A stretch of DNA of 20,409 bases from CAYQTO01 sp964420455 (GTDB taxonomy: Bacteria; Sumerlaeota; Sumerlaeia; SLMS01), in assembly GCA_964420455.1 (NCBI GenBank), contig CAYQTO010000056.1:1-20409 (forward strand), given 5' to 3'. The first letter of the stretch is position 1. Every line of letters begins with the position of its first letter. The notes below the pieces were generated by a model. It had not been told where the DNA came from, did no database searches, and saw only the letters and a program-made list of their open reading frames with translations. The translations under genes were made by a program, and so were the position numbers. Positions 7,368-15,584 of the stretch are shown here, in pieces.

Positions 7368-8762
7368 ATGTCCCGAACCCTGACGCTGCATCGATCCCTC
7401 CGGCTGCTCTGGCTGGCCGTGGCCACGCTCTGCGTCCTGCGTCCAAGCGCCCCCGCCCAGCAGGACTGGATCAGCGCCGGCACCCTCAACGTGCCCGACT
7501 ATCGTTACAGCTTTCTTGCCGCGACCCCCGCCGGCGATCTCCTTGCCGCGACCTTCAATGGCACCAACGAGCCGGCCGATGCCCCCCTGGTGCTTATCCG
7601 CAACCCGATCAGCGCCTCGCCGGAGGTGCAGACCATCACCACCGTGCGGTTCGAGGGCCAGCGGGGCTTCTCGGGCCTGGCGGTGGCGGCGGACGGCAGC
7701 TTCTTCACCGCGGGCGACACGGGCGCGGAGGGAAGCAGCTTCGTCCGCAAGTACCTGCCCAACGGCCAGCCGGACCGGCGCTTTGGCCAGGGAGGTGAGA
7801 TGCGCCCGGGCGCCCGGGCCCTTGGCCTTGACGTCCTCGGCGACCATGTCCTCGTCGCCCTCAACTGGGGCCGCATCGCCGTCCTCCGCGCCGCCGACGG
7901 CGCCATCCTTGGCGAGGTCCCCCGTCCCGATTCCGGCTTCTTCCTCCGCGACATCGCCATCGATCCCGCCACGCTCAACGTCTACGGCATCGCCGCGGGG
8001 AGCGTCCACCTGTGGTCCGGCGGGCAGCCCTGGGCACCCACGACGTATAGACGCCGCCTGCTGCTGGAGCGCGAGGGCGCCGTCCGCTCCGGCGAAGGCA
8101 TCAGCATCGACCCGCTCACCCGCAACGCGCTCGCCACGCCCATTCCCGGCAACACCCTCGTCAGCGTCGGCCCCGACGGACGCGCCACCGAAAGCCGCAT
8201 CGCCACCGCCCAGGACGACAGCGAACTGACCGACACGAGCCTCTCCTTCGACGGCACCACCCTCTTCGTCAGCGACCTTCGCAAGCGCCTGATCCACGTC
8301 ATGCGGCGCGAGGGAGGCCTCGCCGACGCCGGCCCCCGGACAACCACCGCCAGTGCCCTCGTGACCGCCGCCGCCGCCGCCAACGAGCCCACACCCACCC
8401 CGCCCCCCACCAGCAACTACCAGACGACCACCACCTGGTACCGCTCCTACGAGGGCATCGTCCAGGACGCCCGCCGTTACCGAAAGCCCATGCTCGTCTA
8501 CTTCCGCCGACGCGATTTTCCCCTCTGCCACAACGTGGAGTACGACATGCTTCTCACTCCGGAGTTCGACGCCGCAGTTGCCGCCAAGGGCCTCGTCTGC
8601 GTCTTCGAGGACGTCTCGGTGAACACGCTGATCGCGTACCGCCTCGGGGTCTTCCGCGTCCCCCACGTGGAGGTCTTCGACTCCCAGGGCCGCTCCGTCG
8701 CGCGCCTCAGCCACGACTTCACCAAGCAGGACCTGCTCGACACCATCGCCCGCGTGCGGTGA
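7368..8762 (+). CDS. Exported beta-propeller-like protein with C-terminal thioredoxin-like domain
   Basis: A 464-residue protein. The start at 7368 is chosen because it opens a typical signal peptide: RSLRLLWLAVATLCVL, then a cleavage-like SAPAQQ around residues 25-30. Upstream in-frame starts lack this. Residues ~30-320 contain repeated blade-like strands (LAATPAGDLLAATFNG, LAVAADGSFFTAGD, SLSFDGTTLFVSDLRKRLIH) resembling an NHL/SMP-30-like propeller. A Thr/Pro/Ala-rich linker (about 325-350) leads to a thioredoxin-like C-terminus: a PMLVYFRRRDFPLCHNVEYD strand-active-site region and a VPHVEVFDSQG cis-proline region. Only one active-site cysteine is present (LCHN instead of CxxC), so classical disulfide oxidoreduction is unlikely; monothiol or binding roles are possible. 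The specific function is not recognised. Confidence 0.72.
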   Translation: MSRTLTLHRSLRLLWLAVATLCVLRPSAPAQQDWISAGTLNVPDYRYSFLAATPAGDLLAATFNGTNEPADAPLVLIRNPISASPEVQTITTVRFEGQRGFSGLAVAADGSFFTAGDTGAEGSSFVRKYLPNGQPDRRFGQGGEMRPGARALGLDVLGDHVLVALNWGRIAVLRAADGAILGEVPRPDSGFFLRDIAIDPATLNVYGIAAGSVHLWSGGQPWAPTTYRRRLLLEREGAVRSGEGISIDPLTRNALATPIPGNTLVSVGPDGRATESRIATAQDDSELTDTSLSFDGTTLFVSDLRKRLIHVMRREGGLADAGPRTTTASALVTAAAAANEPTPTPPPTSNYQTTTTWYRSYEGIVQDARRYRKPMLVYFRRRDFPLCHNVEYDMLLTPEFDAAVAAKGLVCVFEDVSVNTLIAYRLGVFRVPHVEVFDSQGRSVARLSHDFTKQDLLDTIARVR

Positions 8763-8805
8763 GTCGCCCCGAAATTCCCAAAACGTCTCTGCCCAATAAC
8801 TTGGG

Positions 8806-8825
8806 CCTGCGTCCTCAAACGCAGG
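8806..8825. terminator. Hairpin in the convergent gap before mrr
   Basis: CCTGCGT (8806-8812) pairs perfectly with ACGCAGG (8819-8825) around CCTCAA. It lies between two convergent genes, so it may terminate either transcript. No clear U-tract is present on either side. Confidence 0.4.
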
Positions 8826-8884
8826 AACCCTAACAGGGGGGAGGCCATCTGACCGCCCCTGTAGGGACATCAATGGAGAAGCCT

Positions 8885-9805
8885 TCAGTCTATATCGAAA
8901 TAGTCCCGATCGATCGCTGGAAGCATTACTTTTCGGACCGAGACACCAACGCCGTGATCGATCATGAGCTCTGCTAAACGCTCACCATCGACTAGAACAA
9001 CTCCTTCGATATTGCGGGCAAATTCCTGCGCGTCGCGAGTGAATCCAGAGGTGGTAATGATGACGCCCCGCTTCGCTTGCATACCCATAAGGGCACCATA
9101 GAACCCCTGAACCTCCGGACGGCCCACACTGTGTTGCCAACGCTTGGCCTGTATATAGACCCTGTCGAGTCCTAGGCGATCCAGCGAAATGACTCCGTCA
9201 ATTCCGCCGTCTCCCGAACGTCCTGTGTGATAAATATCATCGGACGAAGTACCATAACCCATCGCATAGAGAACATCGAGCACAATATGCTCAAAACGGA
9301 CCGGATCGACCTGGGCAAGAATCTCCAAAATATCCGCAGCTACAGATTCGCGAATCTCTTCCACCGCTTCGCGGAGGCGCTCTTCAGGTGTCCTCTTATT
9401 CAAGGCGCCCACGCTATCAAAAGTTGAATCTTCTTGCCCTTGGCTTTCTTCAGTCGATTGAGGCACTACCGATCGTGTTCCAGGTAGCGATAGCCGCTTG
9501 ATCTCTTCCGGAGGGAGACCCTCGGGAAATTCCTCCGCCAACTTCCTTCCTTCGGGCGTAAGCACCCAATGTCCCTTACGTGCCGATTCGAGCAACTTGG
9601 CCTGCTTAAGGCGAACTACCGCCCAAGCCGCCCGATTCCGATAAGTGTATGCTCCGCTCTGCAACAATTCTTTTCGTTCTTCCTCTGACACACCCAGTGC
9701 ATCTGCGGCCGCATCGGAGACGTCTCGCGCTCTTCCCCCCTCTGGATGTGCCGCCAAGTATCTTAGGATTGGCTCAATGAATTGGTTATAGGTCGGAATT
9801 GCCAT
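8885..9805 (-). CDS. mrr: Mrr-type restriction endonuclease
   Basis: A 306-residue protein that closely follows E. coli Mrr from memory along its length. The N-terminus MAIPTYNQFIEPILRYLA and the winged-helix Mrr_N region (about 1-95) resemble the E. coli start. After a variable linker (105-140) comes the Mrr_cat nuclease domain, with Glu172 (FEHIVLDVL), Asp203 in GDGGIDGVISLD and the QAK motif at 219-221 (YIQAKRW). These form the D-QxK core of the PD-(D/E)xK superfamily. Mrr is a type IV enzyme that cuts foreign methylated DNA. The ATG at 9805 is preferred over a TTG five codons upstream because it matches the family N-terminus; no clear Shine-Dalgarno is visible. It is markedly AT-richer than its neighbours, with no methyltransferase or other defence gene beside it, which suggests horizontal acquisition. 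Confidence 0.95.
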   Translation of the reverse strand: MAIPTYNQFIEPILRYLAAHPEGGRARDVSDAAADALGVSEEERKELLQSGAYTYRNRAAWAVVRLKQAKLLESARKGHWVLTPEGRKLAEEFPEGLPPEEIKRLSLPGTRSVVPQSTEESQGQEDSTFDSVGALNKRTPEERLREAVEEIRESVAADILEILAQVDPVRFEHIVLDVLYAMGYGTSSDDIYHTGRSGDGGIDGVISLDRLGLDRVYIQAKRWQHSVGRPEVQGFYGALMGMQAKRGVIITTSGFTRDAQEFARNIEGVVLVDGERLAELMIDHGVGVSVRKVMLPAIDRDYFDID

Positions 9806-9829
9806 CGCGAAAGACCCCAAGATTTTTCG

Positions 9830-9877
9830 TCACAAGTGATCTCGATATTGACATGAAGTCAAGCCTCTCCTGACTTC
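9830..9877. promoter_or_regulatory. Cluster of palindromes between mrr and the glycosyltransferase
   Basis: Three inverted repeats lie in the divergent gap: the perfect palindrome TCACAAGTGA (9830-9839), TTGAC-N5-GTCAA (9848-9862), and GAAGTCA-N9-TGACTTC (9855-9877), the last two overlapping. TTGACA at 9848-9853 and, on the other strand, TTGACT resemble -35 boxes, but I found no convincing -10 partners. The site is suited to a repressor controlling mrr. Confidence 0.45.
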
Positions 9878-9950
9878 CTCGTCTCCTGTTTGCCCGCTCA
9901 CCCTCGAGGTGCTAGAGATTGGCCTTTCCCCTGGCACGGATGCACATCGT

Positions 9951-10907
9951 ATGTCGGCTCCCATGACAACGCGTGCCGATGCCTTGATCTCTGTCGTGCT
10001 GCCGGTCTTCAACGAGGGCGGGCACCTTGCGGCGTCGCTGCGCACGATCGAGCGCACCATCACCGAAGCCGGCCACCGCTGCGAACTGGTGCTCGTCGAC
10101 GATGGGTCGTCGGACACGACCTGGGAAATCGTCCGGGAGGCCGCGACGCGACCGGGCGTGCGGGGCCTTCGCTTCAGCCGCAACTTTGGCAAGGAGGCCG
10201 CCCTCATGGCGGGGCTCGAGGCCGCCCGGGGCGACGCGGTCCTCGTCATGGACGCGGACCTCCAGCACCCCCCCGCCCTGATCCCACGCATGATCTTTCA
10301 CTGGCGCGAGGAGGGGTTCGAGGTCGTGGAGGGGGTGAAGCGCGAGCGGGGCCGCGAGTCCCCCGTCTATACGGCCGTGTCGCGTGCGTTCTATCGCGGG
10401 TTCCATGCGCTGTCCGGGTTCGACCTGCGGGGGGCGTCGGACTTCAAGCTGCTGGACCGGGCGGTGGTCGACGCGCTGCTGCGGCTTGGCGAGAACCAGA
10501 CCTTCTTTCGCGGCCTGGCGGAGTGGGTGGGGTTCCGGCGCAAGCGGCTGGCGTTTGCCGTCGCGCCGCGGGCCGGCGGCCAATCCGGCTGGACCCTCCG
10601 CGCCCTCGCCCGCCTCGCCCTCACCGCCACCACCTCCTTCTCCTCCGTCCCGCTGCTCCTCATTCTCTACCTCGGCATGGGCTTCCTCGCCCTCGCCTTT
10701 GTGCTCACGATGATTGCCCTCGTGCGCTACGCCATCGGCGAATCGGTCACTGGTTTCACCACGGTCATCATCCTCCAGTGCATCATCGGGTCGCTGATGA
10801 TGATCAGCAACGGGGTGCTGGGGATTTACCTTTCCCATGTATTCAGCGAGGTGAAGCGGCGTCCGCGCTACCTCGTGCGGGAAACGGCGGGGGTGGACGG
10901 CGTCTAG
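9951..10907 (+). CDS. GT2 family membrane glycosyltransferase (DPMS/GtrB/ArnC-like)
   Basis: About 318 residues. The GT-A domain begins ISVVLPVFNEGGHL, continues with LVLVDDGSSDTTWEIV and RNFGKEAALMAGLEAARGD, and has the metal-binding DxD in VLVMDADLQHPPALIP. The C-terminus has two transmembrane helices (around SVPLLLILYLGMGFLALAFV and TTVIILQCIIGSLMMISNGV) and a cytoplasmic tail, the arrangement of enzymes that load a sugar onto undecaprenyl phosphate at the inner membrane. The start is uncertain. ATG 9951 (with a weak GGATG eight bases upstream) and ATG 9963 are both plausible, and a GTG at 9909 is less likely. The gene abuts the following methyltransferase with no gap, so the two are probably co-translated and may act on the same glycolipid or glycan. 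The sugar donor cannot be told from sequence. Confidence 0.9.
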   Translation: MSAPMTTRADALISVVLPVFNEGGHLAASLRTIERTITEAGHRCELVLVDDGSSDTTWEIVREAATRPGVRGLRFSRNFGKEAALMAGLEAARGDAVLVMDADLQHPPALIPRMIFHWREEGFEVVEGVKRERGRESPVYTAVSRAFYRGFHALSGFDLRGASDFKLLDRAVVDALLRLGENQTFFRGLAEWVGFRRKRLAFAVAPRAGGQSGWTLRALARLALTATTSFSSVPLLLILYLGMGFLALAFVLTMIALVRYAIGESVTGFTTVIILQCIIGSLMMISNGVLGIYLSHVFSEVKRRPRYLVRETAGVDGV

Positions 10908-11663
10908 ATGTCTATCAGTACAGCCGCCAAGGGATTCCGCCGCACCGGTGACACGGTGGCCATCGCCGGGGGGTACCAGCACCGGGCGATCCACGAGGGC
11001 CGCGCGCCCCAGCGCTTCTGGCACCTGGCCAAGTTCTCCACGGCGCGGCGCCTCCTTTCCGTCCGCCCCGGCCACCGCTGCCTCGACGTCGGCTGCGGCT
11101 CCGGCGTTCTCGCCGCCGCCCTCGCCCGCGATCCCCGCGTGCAGGTGACCGCCATCGATGGCAATCACGACGCGATCGCCTTTGCCTCCTCCCACTACCG
11201 GCGGCGGAACCTCGTCTTTCGCCACGGCCTCGTCGATGAACTCGACTTTTCCCCCGCAAGCTTCGACCGGATCACCCTCCTCGAGGTCATCGAGCACCTT
11301 TATCCCGGGCAGGGCCGGGCGCTCCTGGCGGCCTTCCACCGGCTGCTGCGCCCCGGCGGCCGCCTCGTCGTCTCCACCCCCAACTACCGGTCGCTCTGGC
11401 CGGTGATCGAGACCGCCCTCGACACCTTCGGGCTCGTGCCCCCGCTCGCCGGCGAGCAACACGTCGCCAAGTACCACGTCGCCAGCCTGCTGGCCCTCGG
11501 GGGCGCGACGGGGTTTCGCGTGGGCGACTGGCGGACGATCAACGGGGTGGCGCCCTGGGCCACGCCCGCGGGATGGCGGCTGGCGCGGCGGATTCACCGA
11601 TGGGAGACCGCCCGGCGCCAGCCCCTCGGCAGTGTGATCGTGGCGGCCTTCGTGAAGCCCTAG
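10908..11663 (+). CDS. Class I SAM-dependent methyltransferase
   Basis: A 251-residue Rossmann-fold methyltransferase of the UbiG/Methyltransf_11-23 kind. Motif I is LDVGCGSGVLAAAL (about 59-72), the acidic loop is VTAIDGNHDAIAFA, motif IV is FDRITLLEVIEHLYPG, and motif VI is LLRPGGRLVVSTPNYRS. There are no membrane segments. The ATG directly follows the TAG of the glycosyltransferase, indicating translational coupling. A polyprenyl- or glycan-related substrate is suggested by that partner and by resemblance to UbiG-type enzymes, but the true substrate is unknown. The 3' end overlaps the convergent tsaB by four bases (a shared CTAG supplies both stop codons), leaving no room for a separate terminator. 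Confidence 0.85.
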   Translation: MSISTAAKGFRRTGDTVAIAGGYQHRAIHEGRAPQRFWHLAKFSTARRLLSVRPGHRCLDVGCGSGVLAAALARDPRVQVTAIDGNHDAIAFASSHYRRRNLVFRHGLVDELDFSPASFDRITLLEVIEHLYPGQGRALLAAFHRLLRPGGRLVVSTPNYRSLWPVIETALDTFGLVPPLAGEQHVAKYHVASLLALGGATGFRVGDWRTINGVAPWATPAGWRLARRIHRWETARRQPLGSVIVAAFVKP

Positions 11664-12343
11664 GCGGGGCGGGCACGCGTGGTGGTGGCCTCGCGGAGAT
11701 AGACGGCGCGGACCCGGCCCGGGGCGATGGTCCGGCCCTCACGGGCGTGTCTATACGCGAGGACGGCCGTGGCCCCTGGCGCGGCAAGGAGGCGGTCCGC
11801 CCGGGCGAGCAGCGCACCGTCCCAGTCGAACTGGTCGCGATAGCGCCGGGCGCCCTCCCCCGCGAGCAGCACGCGGCGCCCCCGCCACTTTGCAGCGACC
11901 TCGCCGGGCGCCGCCGCGAAGTCTTCCTCCGTCCGCAAAAGCCGCCCCGCCTCCGGCACGAACACTCCCCCGTAGATCTCCCCGATCCGCGCGTCCAGCA
12001 GCGGCACCACCGCCTCCACCGCCTCGCCGGACCACGCCTGCCAGGCGAGCGCCTCCACCGTCGACACGGTCACGCAGGGGCGCCCCTGGGCCCACGCCAC
12101 GCCCTGGATCGTCGCCAGCGCCACGCGGACGCCGGTGAAGCTCCCAGGACCGTGGGAAGCCGCATAGATATCTATATCGCCCCAACGGAGACCCGCCGCC
12201 TCAAGAATCTTCCCCGCCAGCGCGAGCACCTCACGGCTGTGCGTGCGCGGCTCGCCCAGGCGGCACTCGCCCACCACGGCCCCGTCGGAAAGGAGGGCCA
12301 CGCCCCCGCTCGGCGTCGCCGTTTCGAACGCGAGCAGGTTCAC
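11660..12343 (-). CDS. tsaB: tRNA t6A biosynthesis protein TsaB
   Basis: A 227-residue inactive-kinase-like (ASKHA fold) partner of TsaD, required for threonylcarbamoyl transfer to A37 of ANN-decoding tRNAs in the cytoplasm. Family features are NLLAFETATPSGGVALL at the N-terminus, RTHSREVLALAGKILEAAG and SHGPGSFTGVRVALATIQGVA (about 63-83), then EALAWQA and PLLDARIGEIYGGVF. The start is a GTG at 12343 whose bases overlap the TGA stop of the upstream gene (GTGA), a standard coupling arrangement. A longer in-frame reading upstream lies inside folK-tsaE and is rejected. It is last in the minus-strand set with the regulator and folK-tsaE. An in-gene GTGTCTATACGC motif occurs at 11747-11758. Confidence 0.93.
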   Translation of the reverse strand: MNLLAFETATPSGGVALLSDGAVVGECRLGEPRTHSREVLALAGKILEAAGLRWGDIDIYAASHGPGSFTGVRVALATIQGVAWAQGRPCVTVSTVEALAWQAWSGEAVEAVVPLLDARIGEIYGGVFVPEAGRLLRTEEDFAAAPGEVAAKWRGRRVLLAGEGARRYRDQFDWDGALLARADRLLAAPGATAVLAYRHAREGRTIAPGRVRAVYLREATTTRARPA

Positions 12344-13321
12344 GGCGCAGCCACCTCCAGCGCGGCGGAAAGAAGGAACGGCACTTCCCCCTCCGGCGTG
12401 ATCGTTCGCTCGTCCGCGCCGTCGCCGGACTCGAGCCTCAGGCGCCACACGTTGCCCGCGAGCGCCCCGGGAAAGCGGTCGGCCCACTCGATCACGCGGA
12501 TCACCGGCGCACCGGGGCGAGGGTCGAAGCCCGCACTCTCGAGGTCCGCCTCCGATTCGAGACGGTAGAAGTCCCAATGTTCGAGGCTCGTGCCGTCCTC
12601 GAGCGTATAGACACGGCAGAGGGTGTAGCTGGGGCTGGGGACGGGGCCCTCGACGCCGAGGCCGCGGGCGATGCCCCGGGCGAGGGCGGTCTTGCCCGCG
12701 CCCAGGCCGCCGGCGAGGGCGACCGTGTCTCCCGGCTGGATGGCGAGGGACATCCGGCGGCCGAGGGCCTCGGTCCCGTCAACCGATGTGGTGCGGGCGG
12801 CGGGCGCATCCGTCCGCCGGCGGCCCCAGAAGAAGGGCGGTTGCGGCGCCGGGCGGGTGTCCTCCTCGATGGCGCGGCCCTCTTCTGTCGGCTCGCAGAG
12901 CCGCCCCCACCGGGGGTCGAGATCCGCAAGGTCGCGCAGGGGCATATAGACGAAGGGCCGGCGGGCGATCCAGGGATGGGGCAGCTGGAGGAAGTCGGTT
13001 TGCCGGGCCTCGCCGTCAAAGGCGAGCAGGTCCAGGTCGATCGTGCGCGGGCCCCACTTGAGTTCGCGCTGGCGGCCGAGGGCGTTCTCGATCCCCTGCA
13101 GCTCCGCGAGAAGGTCCTCCGGCGACCAGCCGGTTGCGCCCACGGCGACCGCGGCGTTGAGGAACGGCGCCAGCCCCTCGCGGCCCCAGCCCGCGCTGTC
13201 GTAAAGCCGCGAGGTCCCGAGAACCCGCACACCGGCCAGCCGATCCATGGAATTGATGGCGCGGAGGAGAAAGCCATGCCGGTCGCCCACATTGGACCCC
13301 AGGCCGACGGCGGCCCGCCGT

Positions 13322-13329
<8 letters not shown>
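12340..13329 (-). CDS. FolK-TsaE fusion: HPPK joined to t6A ATPase
   Basis: A 329-residue two-domain protein. Residues 1-~148 are 6-hydroxymethyl-7,8-dihydropterin pyrophosphokinase (folate pathway): VGLGSNVGDR (8-17), LYDSAGWG (42-49), FLNAAVAV and the metal/ATP signature WGPRTIDLDLLAF (92-104), then LPHPWIARRPFVYMPL. Residues ~149-182 are a Pro/Arg-rich linker. Residues ~183-329 are TsaE, the ATPase that drives the TsaB-TsaD t6A cycle: DGTEALGRRM, Walker A GGLGAGKT (207-214), PVPSPSYTLCRVY, HWDFYRLES (251-259) and IEWADRFP. No ATG, GTG or TTG is visible near the TsaE boundary and the frame is uninterrupted, so a genuine fusion is the simplest reading. The start ATG overlaps the regulator by eight bases and the stop overlaps tsaB by four. 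Confidence 0.88.
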
Positions 13330-14863
<1,534 letters not shown>

Positions 14864-15004
14864 CGGTAAGCGGATCGCTTCTCCCGGAATGAAACTCGCA
14901 CTTCCCCCATCAGGAAGGATGCAACGGGGCAGATGGCGCAAATGCGCCACCTCCGTTTCGCCGAGACAGCGATCCGGCGAAACCAAAATCGGGAGTCACC
15001 GCCA

Positions 15005-15280
15005 ATGCGTTTCCACGGCAAAGAGCAACATTACCTCCTCGGTCTCACGCTCGAGGAGATGAAGATCATGTATCGCAGCATCTGGAACGACCTGAAGCGC
15101 CAGGGGACCCTCGGCCTCGACGACGAGGCGAGCGACCTCCTTCACGACCTCCAGACGGTCCTCCAGAAGGAAGCCATCCGCGAGGGCGTCGACGTGTCCC
15201 TGCACGCGGACTGGGCGGATTGGGTCGGCGTCGATGGCGGCAAGTGCGCTGTTCGCCGGAACGAGGGCAACACGGCCTGA
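15005..15280 (+). CDS. Small conserved-looking hypothetical protein, 91 aa
   Basis: I do not recognise this protein. The ATG at 15005 is preferred over an in-frame start at 14933 because GGGAG lies about nine bases upstream and the N-terminus becomes compact. The sequence starts MRFHGKEQHYLLGLTLEEMK, then has two likely amphipathic helices (EEMKIMYRSIWNDLKRQG and DEASDLLHDLQTVLQKEAI), ends in a Trp-rich ADWADWVG segment and finishes in a charged tail. It is cytoplasmic and acidic, with no signal or membrane segment. Codon use matches its neighbours. It is divergent from the NtrC-like regulator across a 141-bp gap that must hold both promoters, so the regulator could control it. Non-coding is possible but unlikely given the clean frame. 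Confidence 0.65.
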   Translation: MRFHGKEQHYLLGLTLEEMKIMYRSIWNDLKRQGTLGLDDEASDLLHDLQTVLQKEAIREGVDVSLHADWADWVGVDGGKCAVRRNEGNTA

Positions 15281-15330
15281 TTCATTCCCTTGTGGCGTCG
15301 CGCCGGCGGCCCCCTTTTCCATCAATTGCA

Positions 15331-15348
15331 GGACCCCTCACGGGGTCC
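15331..15348 (+). terminator. Hairpin downstream of the 91-aa gene
   Basis: GGACCCC (15331-15337) pairs perfectly with GGGGTCC (15342-15348) across loop TCAC, 50 bp after the stop codon. It is a plausible terminator but lacks a U-tract. Confidence 0.45.
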
Positions 15349-15368
15349 GGAAACCCGACCCCAACCAA

Positions 15369-15388
15369 CCCCGGGTTAAAGCCCGGGG
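15369..15388. repeat. Palindromic repeat element (REP-like)
   Basis: CCCCGGG (15369-15375) pairs with CCCGGGG (15382-15388) around TTAAAG. It is followed by GCTACGATTGTTGCGCCCCT and a GAGGCGC tail. From general knowledge, similar CCCGGG-TTAAA-CCCGGG elements are scattered between genes in several GC-rich phyla. Only one copy is in this window, so its dispersed status cannot be shown here. Confidence 0.45.
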
Positions 15389-15518
15389 CTACGATTGTTG
15401 CGCCCCTCCGAGGCGCATGCCGGCGGGGCCTCGTCAACACCGGGGACTTTGCCGGGGATGCGTGAATCCAGATACGGGGGGTGAGCGCCCCCCGGGTCCC
15501 CCGTCCCCCCTCAAAGAG

Positions 15519-15546
15519 AATCCCCGCCGGTTTCCCGGCGGGGATT
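15519..15546 (-). terminator. Intrinsic terminator of the large secreted-protein gene
   Basis: A perfect 12-bp stem, AATCCCCGCCGG (15519-15530) with CCGGCGGGGATT (15535-15546), closes on loop TTTC. Read on the minus strand it is followed by CTCTTTGA, moderately U-rich, and it lies 39 bp after the stop codon at 15585. Weaker T-richness on the plus side could make it partly bidirectional. Confidence 0.75.
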
Positions 15547-15584
15547 TCGGTTGGTGTGGCTTGGCGCTGGGCGCCGGGCGGGGA

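Larger units (their letters stand above)
15281..15584. other. Hairpin-rich intergenic region without a gene
   Basis: These 304 bp lie between the small hypothetical gene and the convergent large secreted-protein gene. No coding frame is convincing. Three separate stem-loops (15331-15348, 15369-15388 and 15519-15546) occupy it and are listed individually. The middle part resembles a dispersed palindromic repeat rather than unique sequence. Confidence 0.6.

Noticed and set aside
7299..8873. A 524-codon minus-strand open frame opposite the exported propeller gene
   Set aside because: It is a Gly/Ala/Asp/Val-rich shadow with no domain, start signal or context.
12165..12176. Palindrome ATAGATATCTAT inside tsaB
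   Set aside because: It encodes part of the conserved Asp-Ile-Asp-Ile-Tyr stretch in frame and looks like a by-product of coding, although it adds to the local AT-rich motifs.
12785..12910. A possible separate start for TsaE inside the FolK-TsaE frame
   Set aside because: I found no ATG, GTG or TTG with a Shine-Dalgarno in the linker; the only Met nearby (residue 193) would cut into the TsaE domain.
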